Of a stretch of 64,000 bases of DNA, positions 1 to 7,724 are shown in pieces. The notes beneath the pieces are model-generated. The model saw nothing but the letters and a program-made list of their open reading frames with translations. It was not told the origin of the DNA and searched no databases. A program made the translations under genes and the position numbers. Origin of the DNA: Acidipila sp. (lineage in GTDB: Bacteria; Acidobacteriota; Terriglobia; Acidiferrales; UBA7541); the NCBI GenBank assembly GCA_010365215.1, contig JAAFGT010000008.1, positions 1 through 64,000 on the forward strand, in the 5' to 3' direction. Each line of letters begins with the position of its first letter. Position 1 is the stretch's first letter.

Positions 1-1
1 C

Positions 2-685
2 AGCGGCGAGCACCTTCCCAAGCATTCGGATCTCAACGTCCTGGCGGTACTCGAGCGCCTGGGCGCAGCCGAACTTGACGCCCTGCATCCCGTTGCTACT
101 TGGTGGGCAGGCAAAGGAAATCCCCCACCGCTGCTCTTAACCCGCGGCGAGCTTCGCCGCTCCGCCGACGTATTTGCCATCGAGCTCGTCGATATCTGCG
201 CCCACCGGCGAATTCTGCAGGGTGAAGACATATTCGCGGGCTTCACTGTACCGATGCAGCTGCATCGCGAGCAGGTCGAGCGCGAGCTGCGCGGCAAACT
301 TTTGGCGCTGCGGCAAACTTATCTGCTGGCCTCGCGCCGCGGCGACGCTCGCCTCAAGCTGATGACCGCGTCCGTCTCCACCTTTGCTACGCTCTTCCGC
401 CATGTTTTACTGGCGCTTGAATCCTCTGGCGGCAACGCCGGAGCCAAAGCAGCGCCGAGAACCAAGCGCGAGGCCATCTCCAGCCTTGCAGCGCTTTTTG
501 GATTCGATGCGCGGCCCTTCGGCGATATTCTCGACGTTCGCGAAGGTAAACGCGCCGCCAAGGATCTGGACACATCGACGTTTTCGCAATACCTCGCCGC
601 CATCGAACGCGCCATGGACGAGGTGGATAAAAGATTCGCCTCCGGCGCACCGCCGGACGGAAACCAGCCAGCCAGGGGAGTCTGA
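2..685 (+). CDS. Nucleotidyltransferase-like protein, C-terminal part (5' truncated)
   Basis: The reading frame is open from the left edge of the window to the stop at 683-685, so the gene begins upstream. The first visible residues (HLPKHSDLNVLAVLE) look like the second half of the nucleotidyltransferase catalytic loop, a Ser-Asp next to a hydrophobic strand. A mixed alpha/beta part follows, then a helical C-terminal half rich in Arg and Leu. I recognise this as resembling uncharacterised nucleotidyltransferase-domain proteins, but the G-S motif that would confirm it lies outside the window. The stop is 3 bp before the lemA start, so the two are probably co-transcribed. No substrate can be proposed. 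The frame is well supported, the family moderately. Confidence 0.6.
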   Translation, partial: SGEHLPKHSDLNVLAVLERLGAAELDALHPVATWWAGKGNPPPLLLTRGELRRSADVFAIELVDICAHRRILQGEDIFAGFTVPMQLHREQVERELRGKLLALRQTYLLASRRGDARLKLMTASVSTFATLFRHVLLALESSGGNAGAKAAPRTKREAISSLAALFGFDARPFGDILDVREGKRAAKDLDTSTFSQYLAAIERAMDEVDKRFASGAPPDGNQPARGV

Positions 686-688
686 AAA

Positions 689-1291
689 ATGAAAGCTCTG
701 ATTGCAGTGATCGTCGTGGTGCTTATCGTGGTTTTGGCCTTCGGCGGGTTCTACGTAGGACGCCGCAACGAAATGGTCCGCAAGAGTGCCGACGTCGACC
801 TGGCCTGGGCCCAGGTGGATACCGTTCTGCAGCGCCGCGCGGACCTGATCCCCAACTTGGTCGCCACCGTGCAGGGCTTCGCGGCTCATGAAGAGAAAGT
901 TTTCGGCGATATCGCCAACGCGCGTGCCGCGCTGCTCTCCGCCAAGTCACCCGCCGAGCGCATGGCCGCCAACGGCCAGCTCGACGGCGCCCTCGGCCGC
1001 TTGCTGGCCATCGTGGAAAATTACCCGCAATTGAAATCCAATGAGAATTTCCTGCGCCTGCAGGACGAGTTGGCCGGAACGGAAAACCGCATTGCCGTCG
1101 AACGCCGCCGTTACAACGAAGTGATACGGGACTATAACGTGTACGTCTCTACCTTCCCCAACAGCATCGTTGCCGGCATGGCCGGCTTCGCGCGCAAGCC
1201 CAGCTTCGAAGCTTCACCCGAGTCGCGCCAGGTGCCTAAAGTACAGTTTCCGTCTGCAACCCCGGCTCCAGCGCCGGCTCCAAACCACTGA
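689..1291 (+). CDS. lemA: LemA family protein
   Basis: This 200-residue protein has an N-terminal transmembrane segment (about residues 3-24), then the LemA core with the conserved RRADLIPNLV block at about 49-58 and the characteristic N-x-F-x-x-L-Q-x-E/D-L pattern (SNENFLRLQDEL). The helix bundle continues to about residue 170 with the typical RRRYNEVIRDYN segment. The tail is short and Pro/Ala-rich. LemA proteins are membrane-anchored helical proteins of unknown biochemical role. The start ATG lies 3 bp after the upstream stop with AGGGGAG just before it, which fits translational coupling. Family assignment is firm and function is not known. Confidence 0.93.
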   Translation: MKALIAVIVVVLIVVLAFGGFYVGRRNEMVRKSADVDLAWAQVDTVLQRRADLIPNLVATVQGFAAHEEKVFGDIANARAALLSAKSPAERMAANGQLDGALGRLLAIVENYPQLKSNENFLRLQDELAGTENRIAVERRRYNEVIRDYNVYVSTFPNSIVAGMAGFARKPSFEASPESRQVPKVQFPSATPAPAPAPNH

Positions 1292-1692
1292 GTTGCGTTT
1301 GGGCTGGATGGGGACCTCCCGTGGGCCGGGCTGCGGCCATCACCCTGGGTGCAGTCGGGGCTATTTATCTCTTCACTGTTCACAATTGAACTGCGCAGCG
1401 ATTGCGGGGATGTCATTGTGCTTAATATGCCCAAAGCGAAAGTTCGGAGAGAGTCAGCCAGGTCCACCCTGGCTAGAGTGACCAAGGAAATGGCCGAACC
1501 GCGCATGTCCAAGTCTGCGCGTGAGGGAACCGCGAAGCTGGAAGCTCGGGCGGGTGCCAAACGGGGAGCCGCTGCGGACTAAGCCACCTGCGTTTTGCCT
1601 CGCGCGGCGGGCAACTTGACCGCGCCGCCTTGCTGAGCTAGTCTAAATTCCAGGCGTGCTCTTTCCGCGGAGGTCTGCTACCGCAACCGTTG
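1292..1692. other. Intergenic stretch between lemA and phoH
   Basis: This 400-bp stretch holds no gene I can identify by family. The only sizeable forward ORF runs 1349-1582, and the most credible start inside it is the ATG at 1427. It would give about 51 residues, very rich in Lys, Arg, Ala and Ser, with no recognisable domain. A 7-bp inverted repeat (AGCCAGG / CCTGGCT, 1456-1474, five-base loop) lies inside that ORF and has no T-run, so it is not a standard terminator. A TTGACC hexamer at 1616-1621 could be a -35 element, but no convincing -10 follows at proper spacing. GGAGG at about 1669-1673 is the likely phoH ribosome site, rather far from the start. Confidence 0.4.
1427..1582 (+). CDS. 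Possible small basic protein, unsupported by homology
   Basis: An ATG at 1427 opens a 51-residue frame that begins MPKAKVRRESAR and stays rich in Lys, Arg, Ala, Glu and Ser, like a small nucleic-acid-binding or disordered protein. No clear ribosome site precedes it and no family is recognised. The frame is also open upstream to 1349. It sits alone between lemA and phoH. Ala/Arg-rich frames arise easily by chance in GC-rich DNA, so it is reported only as a possibility. Confidence 0.18.
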   Translation: MPKAKVRRESARSTLARVTKEMAEPRMSKSAREGTAKLEARAGAKRGAAAD

Positions 1693-2775
1693 ATGAAACG
1701 CACCATTCAACTAGCCGGGGGCGTCGAAGAGCTTTTCGGCACCCTGGACGAAAACCTGAAACTGCTGGAATCCGCGCTCCACGTCACCACCGATCTGAAA
1801 GACGACCAACTGGAAATCGAAGGCGAGGCTGAATCGGTGGACCGCGCCGCGCGCCTGGTCGATGAATACAACGGGCTGATCCGCGAAGGCCGCGTCTTTT
1901 CCAACGGCGAAGTGAAACTGCTGCTGCGCGCTGCTTTGGCCGAGCCGGACATTGGCTTACGCAAGGCCGCCACGCCTTCCCGTTCGCGCGTTTTCGGCAA
2001 GAAGCAGGTGCAGGCGAAAACGCCGAATCAGCGCCGCTACATGGAGTTCATCGAGAAGTTCGACATGGTTTTTGCCATCGGCCCGGGAGGCACCGGCAAA
2101 ACCTATCTGGCCGTGGCCATGGCCGTCTCGGGACTGCTCACCAAGCAGTTTTCGCGCATCATTCTCGCGCGGCCCGCCGTCGAGGCCGGCGAACGCCTCG
2201 GGTTTTTGCCCGGCACGCTCCAGCAGAAAGTCGATCCCTACATGCGGCCGCTCTACGACGCTCTCTACGATATGCTCGACGCCGACAAGCTCGAGCGTTT
2301 TCTGGAGAAGGGAATCATAGAAGTCGCGCCGCTGGCGTTCATGCGCGGCCGCACGTTGAACGATTCCATCGTCATCCTGGACGAGGCGCAGAACACCACC
2401 AGCGAGCAGATGAAGATGTTTCTTACGCGGTTGGGCTTCAACTCCAAGGCCGTAATCACCGGCGACATCACGCAGATCGACCTGCCCAGCGAGCGCCGTT
2501 CCGGCCTGATCGAAGCCATGGACGTCTGCGGCGGCATCTCCGATATCGCCTTCATCCACTTCAATGAACGCGACGTAGTTCGCCATAATCTGGTCCAGCA
2601 GATTATCAAGGCTTATGAAAGTTTTGAGGGCGGCGCGCCGGGACGTTCCGGCGCCGGCGGTTCGTCGCGCGATCATTCTTCCCGTGAGCGCACCCCCGGT
2701 GATCGCGCCGCCGGTGACCGCACCCCGCGTGACCATGTATCCCGTGAAAGTGACCGCCGTGGCAGCTCCAAGTAG
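1693..2775 (+). CDS. PhoH family ATPase
   Basis: A PhoH-like P-loop NTPase, proposed to act in RNA metabolism beside the endoribonuclease YbeY, whose gene follows directly. Counting from the ATG at 1693 (a TTG directly upstream at 1690 is the alternative), residues 1-90 form the N-terminal KH-like domain. Walker A is GPGGTGKT at about 130-137, and Walker B lies in IVILDEAQNTT. The rest of the PhoH core (RLGFNSKAVITGDITQIDLP) is intact. The protein is longer than usual because of a C-terminal low-complexity tail of seven 5-residue units (residues 326-360), described separately. The order phoH-ybeY-corC is a classic conserved operon. Only the precise role is unsettled. Confidence 0.95.
   Translation: MKRTIQLAGGVEELFGTLDENLKLLESALHVTTDLKDDQLEIEGEAESVDRAARLVDEYNGLIREGRVFSNGEVKLLLRAALAEPDIGLRKAATPSRSRVFGKKQVQAKTPNQRRYMEFIEKFDMVFAIGPGGTGKTYLAVAMAVSGLLTKQFSRIILARPAVEAGERLGFLPGTLQQKVDPYMRPLYDALYDMLDADKLERFLEKGIIEVAPLAFMRGRTLNDSIVILDEAQNTTSEQMKMFLTRLGFNSKAVITGDITQIDLPSERRSGLIEAMDVCGGISDIAFIHFNERDVVRHNLVQQIIKAYESFEGGAPGRSGAGGSSRDHSSRERTPGDRAAGDRTPRDHVSRESDRRGSSK
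2668..2772 (+). repeat. 15-bp in-frame tandem repeat encoding the PhoH pentapeptide tail
   Basis: Seven consecutive 15-bp units run up to the phoH stop codon. In protein they read RDHSS, RERTP, GDRAA, GDRTP, RDHVS, RESDR and RGSSK, so a basic or Gly residue followed by Asp/Glu returns every five residues. Units 3 and 4 (GGTGATCGCGCCGCC and GGTGACCGCACCCCG) are the most alike. The periodicity is seen directly; the idea that it grew by slippage is an inference. Confidence 0.8.
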
Positions 2776-2788
2776 ATTCAACGCGGCC

Positions 2789-3295
2789 ATGATTCTCAAT
2801 CGCCAGCGTCGCGTGCGCGTTCGTCCTACTCTCCTGGAAGAATTTTTTGCGCGCGTACGCCGCACCGTGGGCCTGCCGGAAGAAGCGGTGGCCATCTGCC
2901 TGGTCAGTGACTTCGCCATGGCGCGATTGAACCGGCGCTATCGTGGAAAGTCCGGACCGACAGACGTGCTCTCGTTTCCCGCCGCGAGCGGGGGGCCGAA
3001 GCCGAAGTCCCGAAAGATCGCGAGAAAATGCGCGAGGCCGAGCGAGCCTGCGGTTTTTCGTGTGCCAGGCAACTCTTCTGTGGTGTCATCTTCTTCCTTT
3101 CTGGGCGACATTGCCATCTCACCGGAAACCGCTCGCCGCAACGCACGCCGTTTCCGGAGACCCCTCGATCACGAGCTGCGCATTCTGATCCTTCATGGAG
3201 TGCTCCACCTGCTGGGTTACGATCATGAGACCGACAACGGGGAGATGGAGCGTCTCGAGCGGCGCCTCCGCGCCAAACTGCTGGTGCGCGCATGA
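2789..3295 (+). CDS. ybeY: Endoribonuclease YbeY
   Basis: YbeY is a zinc-dependent single-strand endoribonuclease used in 16S rRNA 3' maturation and ribosome quality control. The signature HGVLHLLGYDHE gives the three zinc-ligand histidines at about residues 136, 140 and 146. The N-terminal PTDVLSFP block is also intact. The ATG at 2789 is chosen because the protein then begins with the family-like NRQRRVRV strand and lies 13 bp after the phoH stop. The frame is open further upstream (ATGs at 2735 and 2615), but that would translate the phoH repeat out of frame. Between LSFP and FLGDIAIS there is an insertion of nearly 40 residues (about 65-103), where most YbeY proteins have a short loop. 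The gene overlaps corC by ATGA. Confidence 0.93.
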   Translation: MILNRQRRVRVRPTLLEEFFARVRRTVGLPEEAVAICLVSDFAMARLNRRYRGKSGPTDVLSFPAASGGPKPKSRKIARKCARPSEPAVFRVPGNSSVVSSSSFLGDIAISPETARRNARRFRRPLDHELRILILHGVLHLLGYDHETDNGEMERLERRLRAKLLVRA

Positions 3296-4584
3296 TCGTG
3301 CTGCTGATCGGCATCGGCGTGGTGGCTCTCTGCGCGGGACTTTCCGTCATCGCCTGGCTCGACCGCATCTATATCGAGCTCGGCCGTATGACCACAGGCC
3401 GCGTGCATGCCAACCTCGACGTCTTCGTAGAGGAAATCGAGCCGCTGCTGAAGCTCGAGCGCGCCCCGGCGGCCATGAGTTTCCGCCTGCTTTCCAATCT
3501 CGGACTGGTACTTGTCGCCGCGGCCACCTCGGTGGGCGTCTCTCACTACGCGGAAGCTCGATGGGAGTTGCCCCTCGAAGAAACCATATTCCTCATTGGC
3601 CAGGTCTTTTTCTTTCTTCATCTCATTCCTTATCTTTTGCTGACACGCACCAGGGGCCGCTGGGCCAAGCCGTTTGTCCCCGTGGTTCGCATGCTGTGCT
3701 ACCTGGTCTGGCCGCTGCGTGCGTTGCTGGAAGTAGGCGTCACCGTGGCGCATCTCCACGAGGATAAGCCTGGGGAGCGCCCCTCTTCCCAGGAAAGCCT
3801 CGAGGCGCTGGTAGAGGCCGGGGAAGAACAGGGCATTCTCGAGCGCGGCGACGCGGAGCTGATCGAGCAGGTGATGGAATTTGGAGACAAGCGCGCGCGC
3901 GAAGTTATGACTCCTCGGCCGGACGTGGTGGCCGTTGCCGCCACCACATCGCTCGAAGAGCTGCGCCGCCTGCTGGTGGCCACTCGCTATTCGCGCGTGC
4001 CGGTGTTTGAGGAAACCCTGGACCATGTCATCGGCATTGCCTATGCGCGTGACCTGCTGGGCGTGCCCGACCAGGAAGCTGCCCGCCGCACCGTGCGCGA
4101 GATTTTACGTCCGGTGATCTTTGTACCGGAAACCAAGCTGGTTTCCCAGTTGCTCCGTGAAATGCAGCAGAAGAAGCAGCAGATGGCCATCGCCATCGAC
4201 GAATATGGCAACGTCGCCGGCATCGTTACGGCCGAGGATCTGATTGAAGAGATTGTCGGGGAGATCGGCGAGGAGGATCGCCGGCCCGCACCCGACGTGG
4301 TGCGCGAGATGGATGGCGCGCTGCTGATTCGCGGCAGCCTGGCCCTGGATCGGTTCGAAGATCTGCTCGGACGGCGCCTTGATCGCGGCCCGGGTGCCGC
4401 AGCCACCACCGTTTCCGGCTTGCTCAATGAAATTGCCGGCCACGTGCCTGTCGCGGGGGAAAGAATCGAACTGGACGGTTTGCGATTCGAAGTGCTCGAG
4501 GCCAACCAGCGAAAGGTCCTGCGCCTGCGTGCGCGCGTTCACGCTCTGCCTGCTTTCGGAAAAGCTGCGCCCGCCGGCTCCTGA
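3292..4584 (+). CDS. CorC/HlyC-type CBS-domain membrane protein
   Basis: This 430-residue protein belongs to the hemolysin-related CNNM/CorC family, linked to Mg2+/Co2+ transport or membrane integrity. It has an N-terminal hydrophobic helix (about 1-20), further membrane segments in the first third (for example EETIFLIGQVFFFLHLIPYLL at about 97-117), and an acidic linker. A CBS pair follows at about 195-330 (REVMTPRPDVVAV and the second-repeat IDEYGNVAGIVTAEDLIEEI). The CorC_HlyC domain fills about 345-420. The start overlaps the ybeY stop, so translation is coupled. The N-terminal membrane part looks shorter and more divergent than a full DUF21 domain. The direction of ion transport cannot be read from sequence. 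Confidence 0.9.
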   Translation: MIVLLIGIGVVALCAGLSVIAWLDRIYIELGRMTTGRVHANLDVFVEEIEPLLKLERAPAAMSFRLLSNLGLVLVAAATSVGVSHYAEARWELPLEETIFLIGQVFFFLHLIPYLLLTRTRGRWAKPFVPVVRMLCYLVWPLRALLEVGVTVAHLHEDKPGERPSSQESLEALVEAGEEQGILERGDAELIEQVMEFGDKRAREVMTPRPDVVAVAATTSLEELRRLLVATRYSRVPVFEETLDHVIGIAYARDLLGVPDQEAARRTVREILRPVIFVPETKLVSQLLREMQQKKQQMAIAIDEYGNVAGIVTAEDLIEEIVGEIGEEDRRPAPDVVREMDGALLIRGSLALDRFEDLLGRRLDRGPGAAATTVSGLLNEIAGHVPVAGERIELDGLRFEVLEANQRKVLRLRARVHALPAFGKAAPAGS

Positions 4585-4624
4585 TTATCGCGCGTCCTGT
4601 CGAGCGCGGCGGCCGAGTTGCTTT

Positions 4625-6502
4625 CTATTTTTTCTTTTTTGCCACGGATGTCGACCCCTGCTCGTACAGCACCATTTCCGTCACCGCTCCACTGGCGTCC
4701 TTCTTGAATTCCACGCTGAACGAGCCCGCTCCCTGCACGTCAAAAGTCAGACCGCGCACCGGCACCATCACCCGCTCCGGCTGCCCGGGAAAGCTCATCA
4801 CGAGAGTGTCGTTTCCCTTCAACGCAATCGTCACCGTTGCGCCGCCGACTTCATACTGCCCGGCGAGCGGCTCGAGAAAACTTTTTTCGCGCATGCGCGG
4901 GTCCGGTGCGCGTGTAAAGACGATCTCCTTCACACTGGGTTCCAGTGGCACCAGGATGCTGTCGATGTCGCCCTTCAGATCAGTGGTGAAGCGCACTTTC
5001 ATCTTCTCGAACGCGTTGAGCGGATCGGGTGGCGCCTCGAAAACATCATAGTGAAAGTGCCGCATCGGCGAGGTCATGCGGTTATAGGTGAAGGCAAGCG
5101 TGCCGGCCTCTTTGCCCGGATCGATCTGCACCGTGCCGTAGCCGGCATTCTCGTAGGGACCCACGTATTCGTCGAGAGCGTGCGATGGGTGCGTGCCGAT
5201 TTTCTGCCCGGTGTAGCCTTTTGTTTTCGCCTCCGCTTCCGCGTCTTCGCCTTTTTTCTGGTCGCTCAGGTAGCGCGCGCTCCAGTTCACCGGCTCCAGG
5301 TTGAGCAGCCGGTCGAAGACGCCGTACATGGCCACCGCGGTCAAATCGTTTTTGTCGGAATCCAGATTGGTCAGCACCACCACGCCGATGTTGTCCTGCG
5401 TAAGGAATCCCAACTGCGCGGTAAAGCCGTCGATCGCTCCGCCATGCTGCACAAAGCGATGCCCGCGGTAGCCGCCGATGCGGAAGGCCATCCCGTAGCT
5501 TCCAAACCCCATCTCCGGATAACCCGGCTGTCCTTGTATGACCATCTGTGGCGTCTGCATCTGAAGTTCGTTGCTCTCCGAGAGCAGCTGCTTCTCTCCG
5601 GCTTTTCCGTGCGCCATGTGAAAGAGCAGATAGCGCGCCATCTCATCGACGTTTGAGTTGATCGATCCGGCCGGCGCGATTTCATCCACGCCCTGAAACG
5701 GAATTTCTACCACCTTGCCGTTTGCGTTGCGGTACGGTCTTGCAAAATCCGCAGCCTTCTGCGAATCCGTCACCGAGAAATTGCTGCTGGTCATATTCAG
5801 CGGTGCGAATATCCGCTGCCGCACCAGATCTTCCCATTTCATCCCCGAGATGTGCTGCGCCAGCACGCCAGCGGTAACAAACATCAGATTGTTGTACTGG
5901 TAAGTGCTGCGAAAATCTTTGCTGGGTTCGAGGAAGCGCAGCCGCTCCACCATCTGTTCGCGCGTGAGCGTGGTGTTGTACCACAGCGCGTCATGGCGCG
6001 GCAGCCCCGAGCGGTGCGTCACCAGGTCGCGCGGCGTCATGTGCCCGGTGGCTACGTCGTCGTTCATGCGGAATGCTGGAAGATATTCGCGTACCGGCCG
6101 GTCCCAATCGAGCTTGCCTTCATCCGCGAGCATTCCCAGCGCTGAAACGGTAAACGACTTGGTGATGGAGCCGATGGCGAAAAGTGTTTTCGGCGTCACC
6201 GCACGATTATTCTTCACGTCGCGCGCGCCATAGCCCTTCGACAGAATGATCTTTCCGTCTCTGACTACCGCAATCGCCAGTCCCGGCACTTTCCAGTCTT
6301 TCATCACCTGAGCCATCCACGTATCCAGTCCGTCGAAAGGCGCTTGCGGCGCGCTGTTCTCAAGCTGAATAGCGGGTCGTCGCGATTTTGGCGATGTGGC
6401 TTGGCTCTTCTTCTGGTCGGCTACCTGCGCCGTGGCGGAGCAGCCAACGAGCAGTAAAATCACCATTAACCGGCGCACTAGCGAATATCTGTATTTCCGC
6501 AC
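4625..6502 (-). CDS. Secreted serine hydrolase, beta-lactamase class C/PBP4* type, with DUF3471-like C-terminus
   Basis: A probable exported esterase, D-aminopeptidase or penicillin-binding-type hydrolase. I chose the GTG at 6502 because GGAGG precedes it by five bases; an upstream GTG at 6523 lacks a ribosome site. The N-terminus (RKYRYSLVRR, then LMVILLLVGC) is a signal peptide ending in a lipobox-like LVGC, so it may be a lipoprotein. The catalytic S-I-T-K lies at about residues 112-115, YNN at about 203-205, and a late HGG triad element follows. The C-terminal 150 residues resemble DUF3471, common behind this domain. The protein ends in a Lys run. It faces the corC operon tail to tail. 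The class is sure and the substrate unknown. Confidence 0.9.
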   Translation of the reverse strand: MRKYRYSLVRRLMVILLLVGCSATAQVADQKKSQATSPKSRRPAIQLENSAPQAPFDGLDTWMAQVMKDWKVPGLAIAVVRDGKIILSKGYGARDVKNNRAVTPKTLFAIGSITKSFTVSALGMLADEGKLDWDRPVREYLPAFRMNDDVATGHMTPRDLVTHRSGLPRHDALWYNTTLTREQMVERLRFLEPSKDFRSTYQYNNLMFVTAGVLAQHISGMKWEDLVRQRIFAPLNMTSSNFSVTDSQKAADFARPYRNANGKVVEIPFQGVDEIAPAGSINSNVDEMARYLLFHMAHGKAGEKQLLSESNELQMQTPQMVIQGQPGYPEMGFGSYGMAFRIGGYRGHRFVQHGGAIDGFTAQLGFLTQDNIGVVVLTNLDSDKNDLTAVAMYGVFDRLLNLEPVNWSARYLSDQKKGEDAEAEAKTKGYTGQKIGTHPSHALDEYVGPYENAGYGTVQIDPGKEAGTLAFTYNRMTSPMRHFHYDVFEAPPDPLNAFEKMKVRFTTDLKGDIDSILVPLEPSVKEIVFTRAPDPRMREKSFLEPLAGQYEVGGATVTIALKGNDTLVMSFPGQPERVMVPVRGLTFDVQGAGSFSVEFKKDASGAVTEMVLYEQGSTSVAKKKK

Positions 6503-6618
6503 TATTCCCTCCAATGTGCACACGTGGGCGCCGCTCAGTAGTACTGGAGCCGCTACCCTGGTCCCCCGACATTTCTTTCGTGCGCTTGGCCACGCAGACC
6601 GCTATCATCGTTGTGTCA

Positions 6619-7632
6619 ATGATCGCCAAATCACACTCCTCCAAATCACGGTCTATCAAATCCGAGAACCCGAAAACAGGCGTCTCCAAAACGGAGACCT
6701 CCAAAACGGAGATCTCGAAAACACGGATCTACAAATCAGGAAATGTCGCCATTGTCGGCCGCCCCAACGCCGGCAAGTCCACTCTGGTTAACGCTCTCAC
6801 CGGACATAAGGTAGCGATCGTTTCCCGGCTCCCCCAGACTACGCGCAATCGCATCCGGGGAATCGTACACCGGGAAGAGGGAGAAATCGTCTTTATCGAT
6901 ACGCCCGGCATTATCCGCCGCGATTCGGCATTGACCCGCCAGATGATGGATGAAGTGGTGCACGCGCTCGATGAGATCGATGTGCTCGTCCTCATTGTGG
7001 ATGTAGGCAAAAAATTCGGCGCCGGCGATCGCCACGCCCTCGATCTCGCCGGTAAGTTCAGCGGTCCGCGTTTTCTTCTGCTCAATAAAATCGACATCAA
7101 CGCCAAAGAAACCCTGCTGCCCATGATGGACCTCTATGGCAAGGCGCTTCCGTTCGCGGAGATTATTCCCATTTCCGCCAAGAAAGGCGAGGGCCACGCG
7201 CTCCTGATTGAAAAGCTTTTGGAGCATCTCCCGCAAGGCGAGGCCCGTTTCCCGGAGGATGAGTATACCGATCAACCCGAGCGCTTCCTCGCTTCGGAAA
7301 TCATTCGCGAGAAGGTGCTGCACCACACGCGCGAAGAGGTGCCCCATGCCGTGGCTGTGCTGCTGGACAATTGGGACGAGAAGGGCAAGTTAATCCGTAT
7401 TCGCGCCACCATCTACGTCGAGCGCGACGGGCAGAAAGGCATCATCATCGGAAAAGGCGGCGCCATGTTGAAGGAAATCGGCACGCAAGCCCGCAAGGAG
7501 CTGGAGGTCATCTTCGGCGTCAAGATTTTTCTCGAGCTTTTCGTGAAGGCCCAGGCCAACTGGCGGGAGACCCCGGCCCTGGTCCGCCAGCTCGACTGGC
7601 GCCTGCAACTCGACCAGCTTGCCGAGGAGTAG
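6619..7632 (+). CDS. era: GTPase Era with N-terminal pentapeptide-repeat extension
   Basis: Era is the essential KH-domain GTPase that binds the 3' end of 16S rRNA during 30S assembly. Counting from the ATG at 6619 (337 residues), G1 is GRPNAGKS at 47-54, G3 is DTPG, G4 is NKID, and the C-terminal KH domain carries GKGG inside GIIIGKGGAML. A normal Era begins about eight residues before the G1 motif, at the segment here equal to YKSGNVAIVG. This protein instead carries about 37 extra residues in which Lys-Ser/Thr returns at exact five-residue spacing. A GTG two codons upstream (6613) is an alternative start. The gene diverges from the serine hydrolase with only about 115 bp between them. Confidence 0.95.
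   Translation: MIAKSHSSKSRSIKSENPKTGVSKTETSKTEISKTRIYKSGNVAIVGRPNAGKSTLVNALTGHKVAIVSRLPQTTRNRIRGIVHREEGEIVFIDTPGIIRRDSALTRQMMDEVVHALDEIDVLVLIVDVGKKFGAGDRHALDLAGKFSGPRFLLLNKIDINAKETLLPMMDLYGKALPFAEIIPISAKKGEGHALLIEKLLEHLPQGEARFPEDEYTDQPERFLASEIIREKVLHHTREEVPHAVAVLLDNWDEKGKLIRIRATIYVERDGQKGIIIGKGGAMLKEIGTQARKELEVIFGVKIFLELFVKAQANWRETPALVRQLDWRLQLDQLAEE
6625..6744 (+). repeat. 15-bp in-frame repeat array at the 5' end of era
   Basis: Eight 15-bp units encode AKSHS, SKSRS, IKSEN, PKTGV, SKTET, SKTEI, SKTRI and YKSGN. Lys falls at residues 4, 9, 14, 19, 24, 29, 34 and 39, always followed by Ser or Thr. Units 5 and 6 (TCCAAAACGGAGACC and TCCAAAACGGAGATC, 6685-6714) differ by one base, which suggests recent duplication. 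The last unit is the conserved Era start itself. Confidence 0.85.
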
Positions 7633-7685
7633 CGCTGTCGCAGAAATTCTCGTTGTCCTGATTCCTCATTGATTCCAAGTGCGCG

Positions 7686-7724
7686 TCCAAACATCGAGTC
7701 CAAACATCGAGTTCAAACATCTAG
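7686..7724. repeat. Three tandem 13-bp repeats between era and ntrX
   Basis: Two exact copies of TCCAAACATCGAG (7686-7698, 7699-7711) are followed by a third with two changes (TTCAAACATCTAG, 7712-7724). The third copy contributes the stop codon of ntrX on the minus strand (7721-7723). The array fills part of the convergent spacer and is not a hairpin, so it is not a terminator. The core TCCAAA also occurs in the era 5' repeat. Confidence 0.85.

Noticed and set aside
1456-1474. Hairpin AGCCAGG / CCTGGCT as terminator of lemA
   Set aside because: No T-run follows and it lies 165 bases after the lemA stop.
1957-2919. 320-codon minus-strand frame opposite phoH
   Set aside because: The plus strand encodes PhoH and YbeY with intact motifs; no ribosome site or family is seen for the minus frame.
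4379-5656. 425-codon plus-strand frame covering the serine hydrolase
   Set aside because: It overlaps two well-supported genes and its composition (His, Arg and Cys rich) is that of an antisense shadow.
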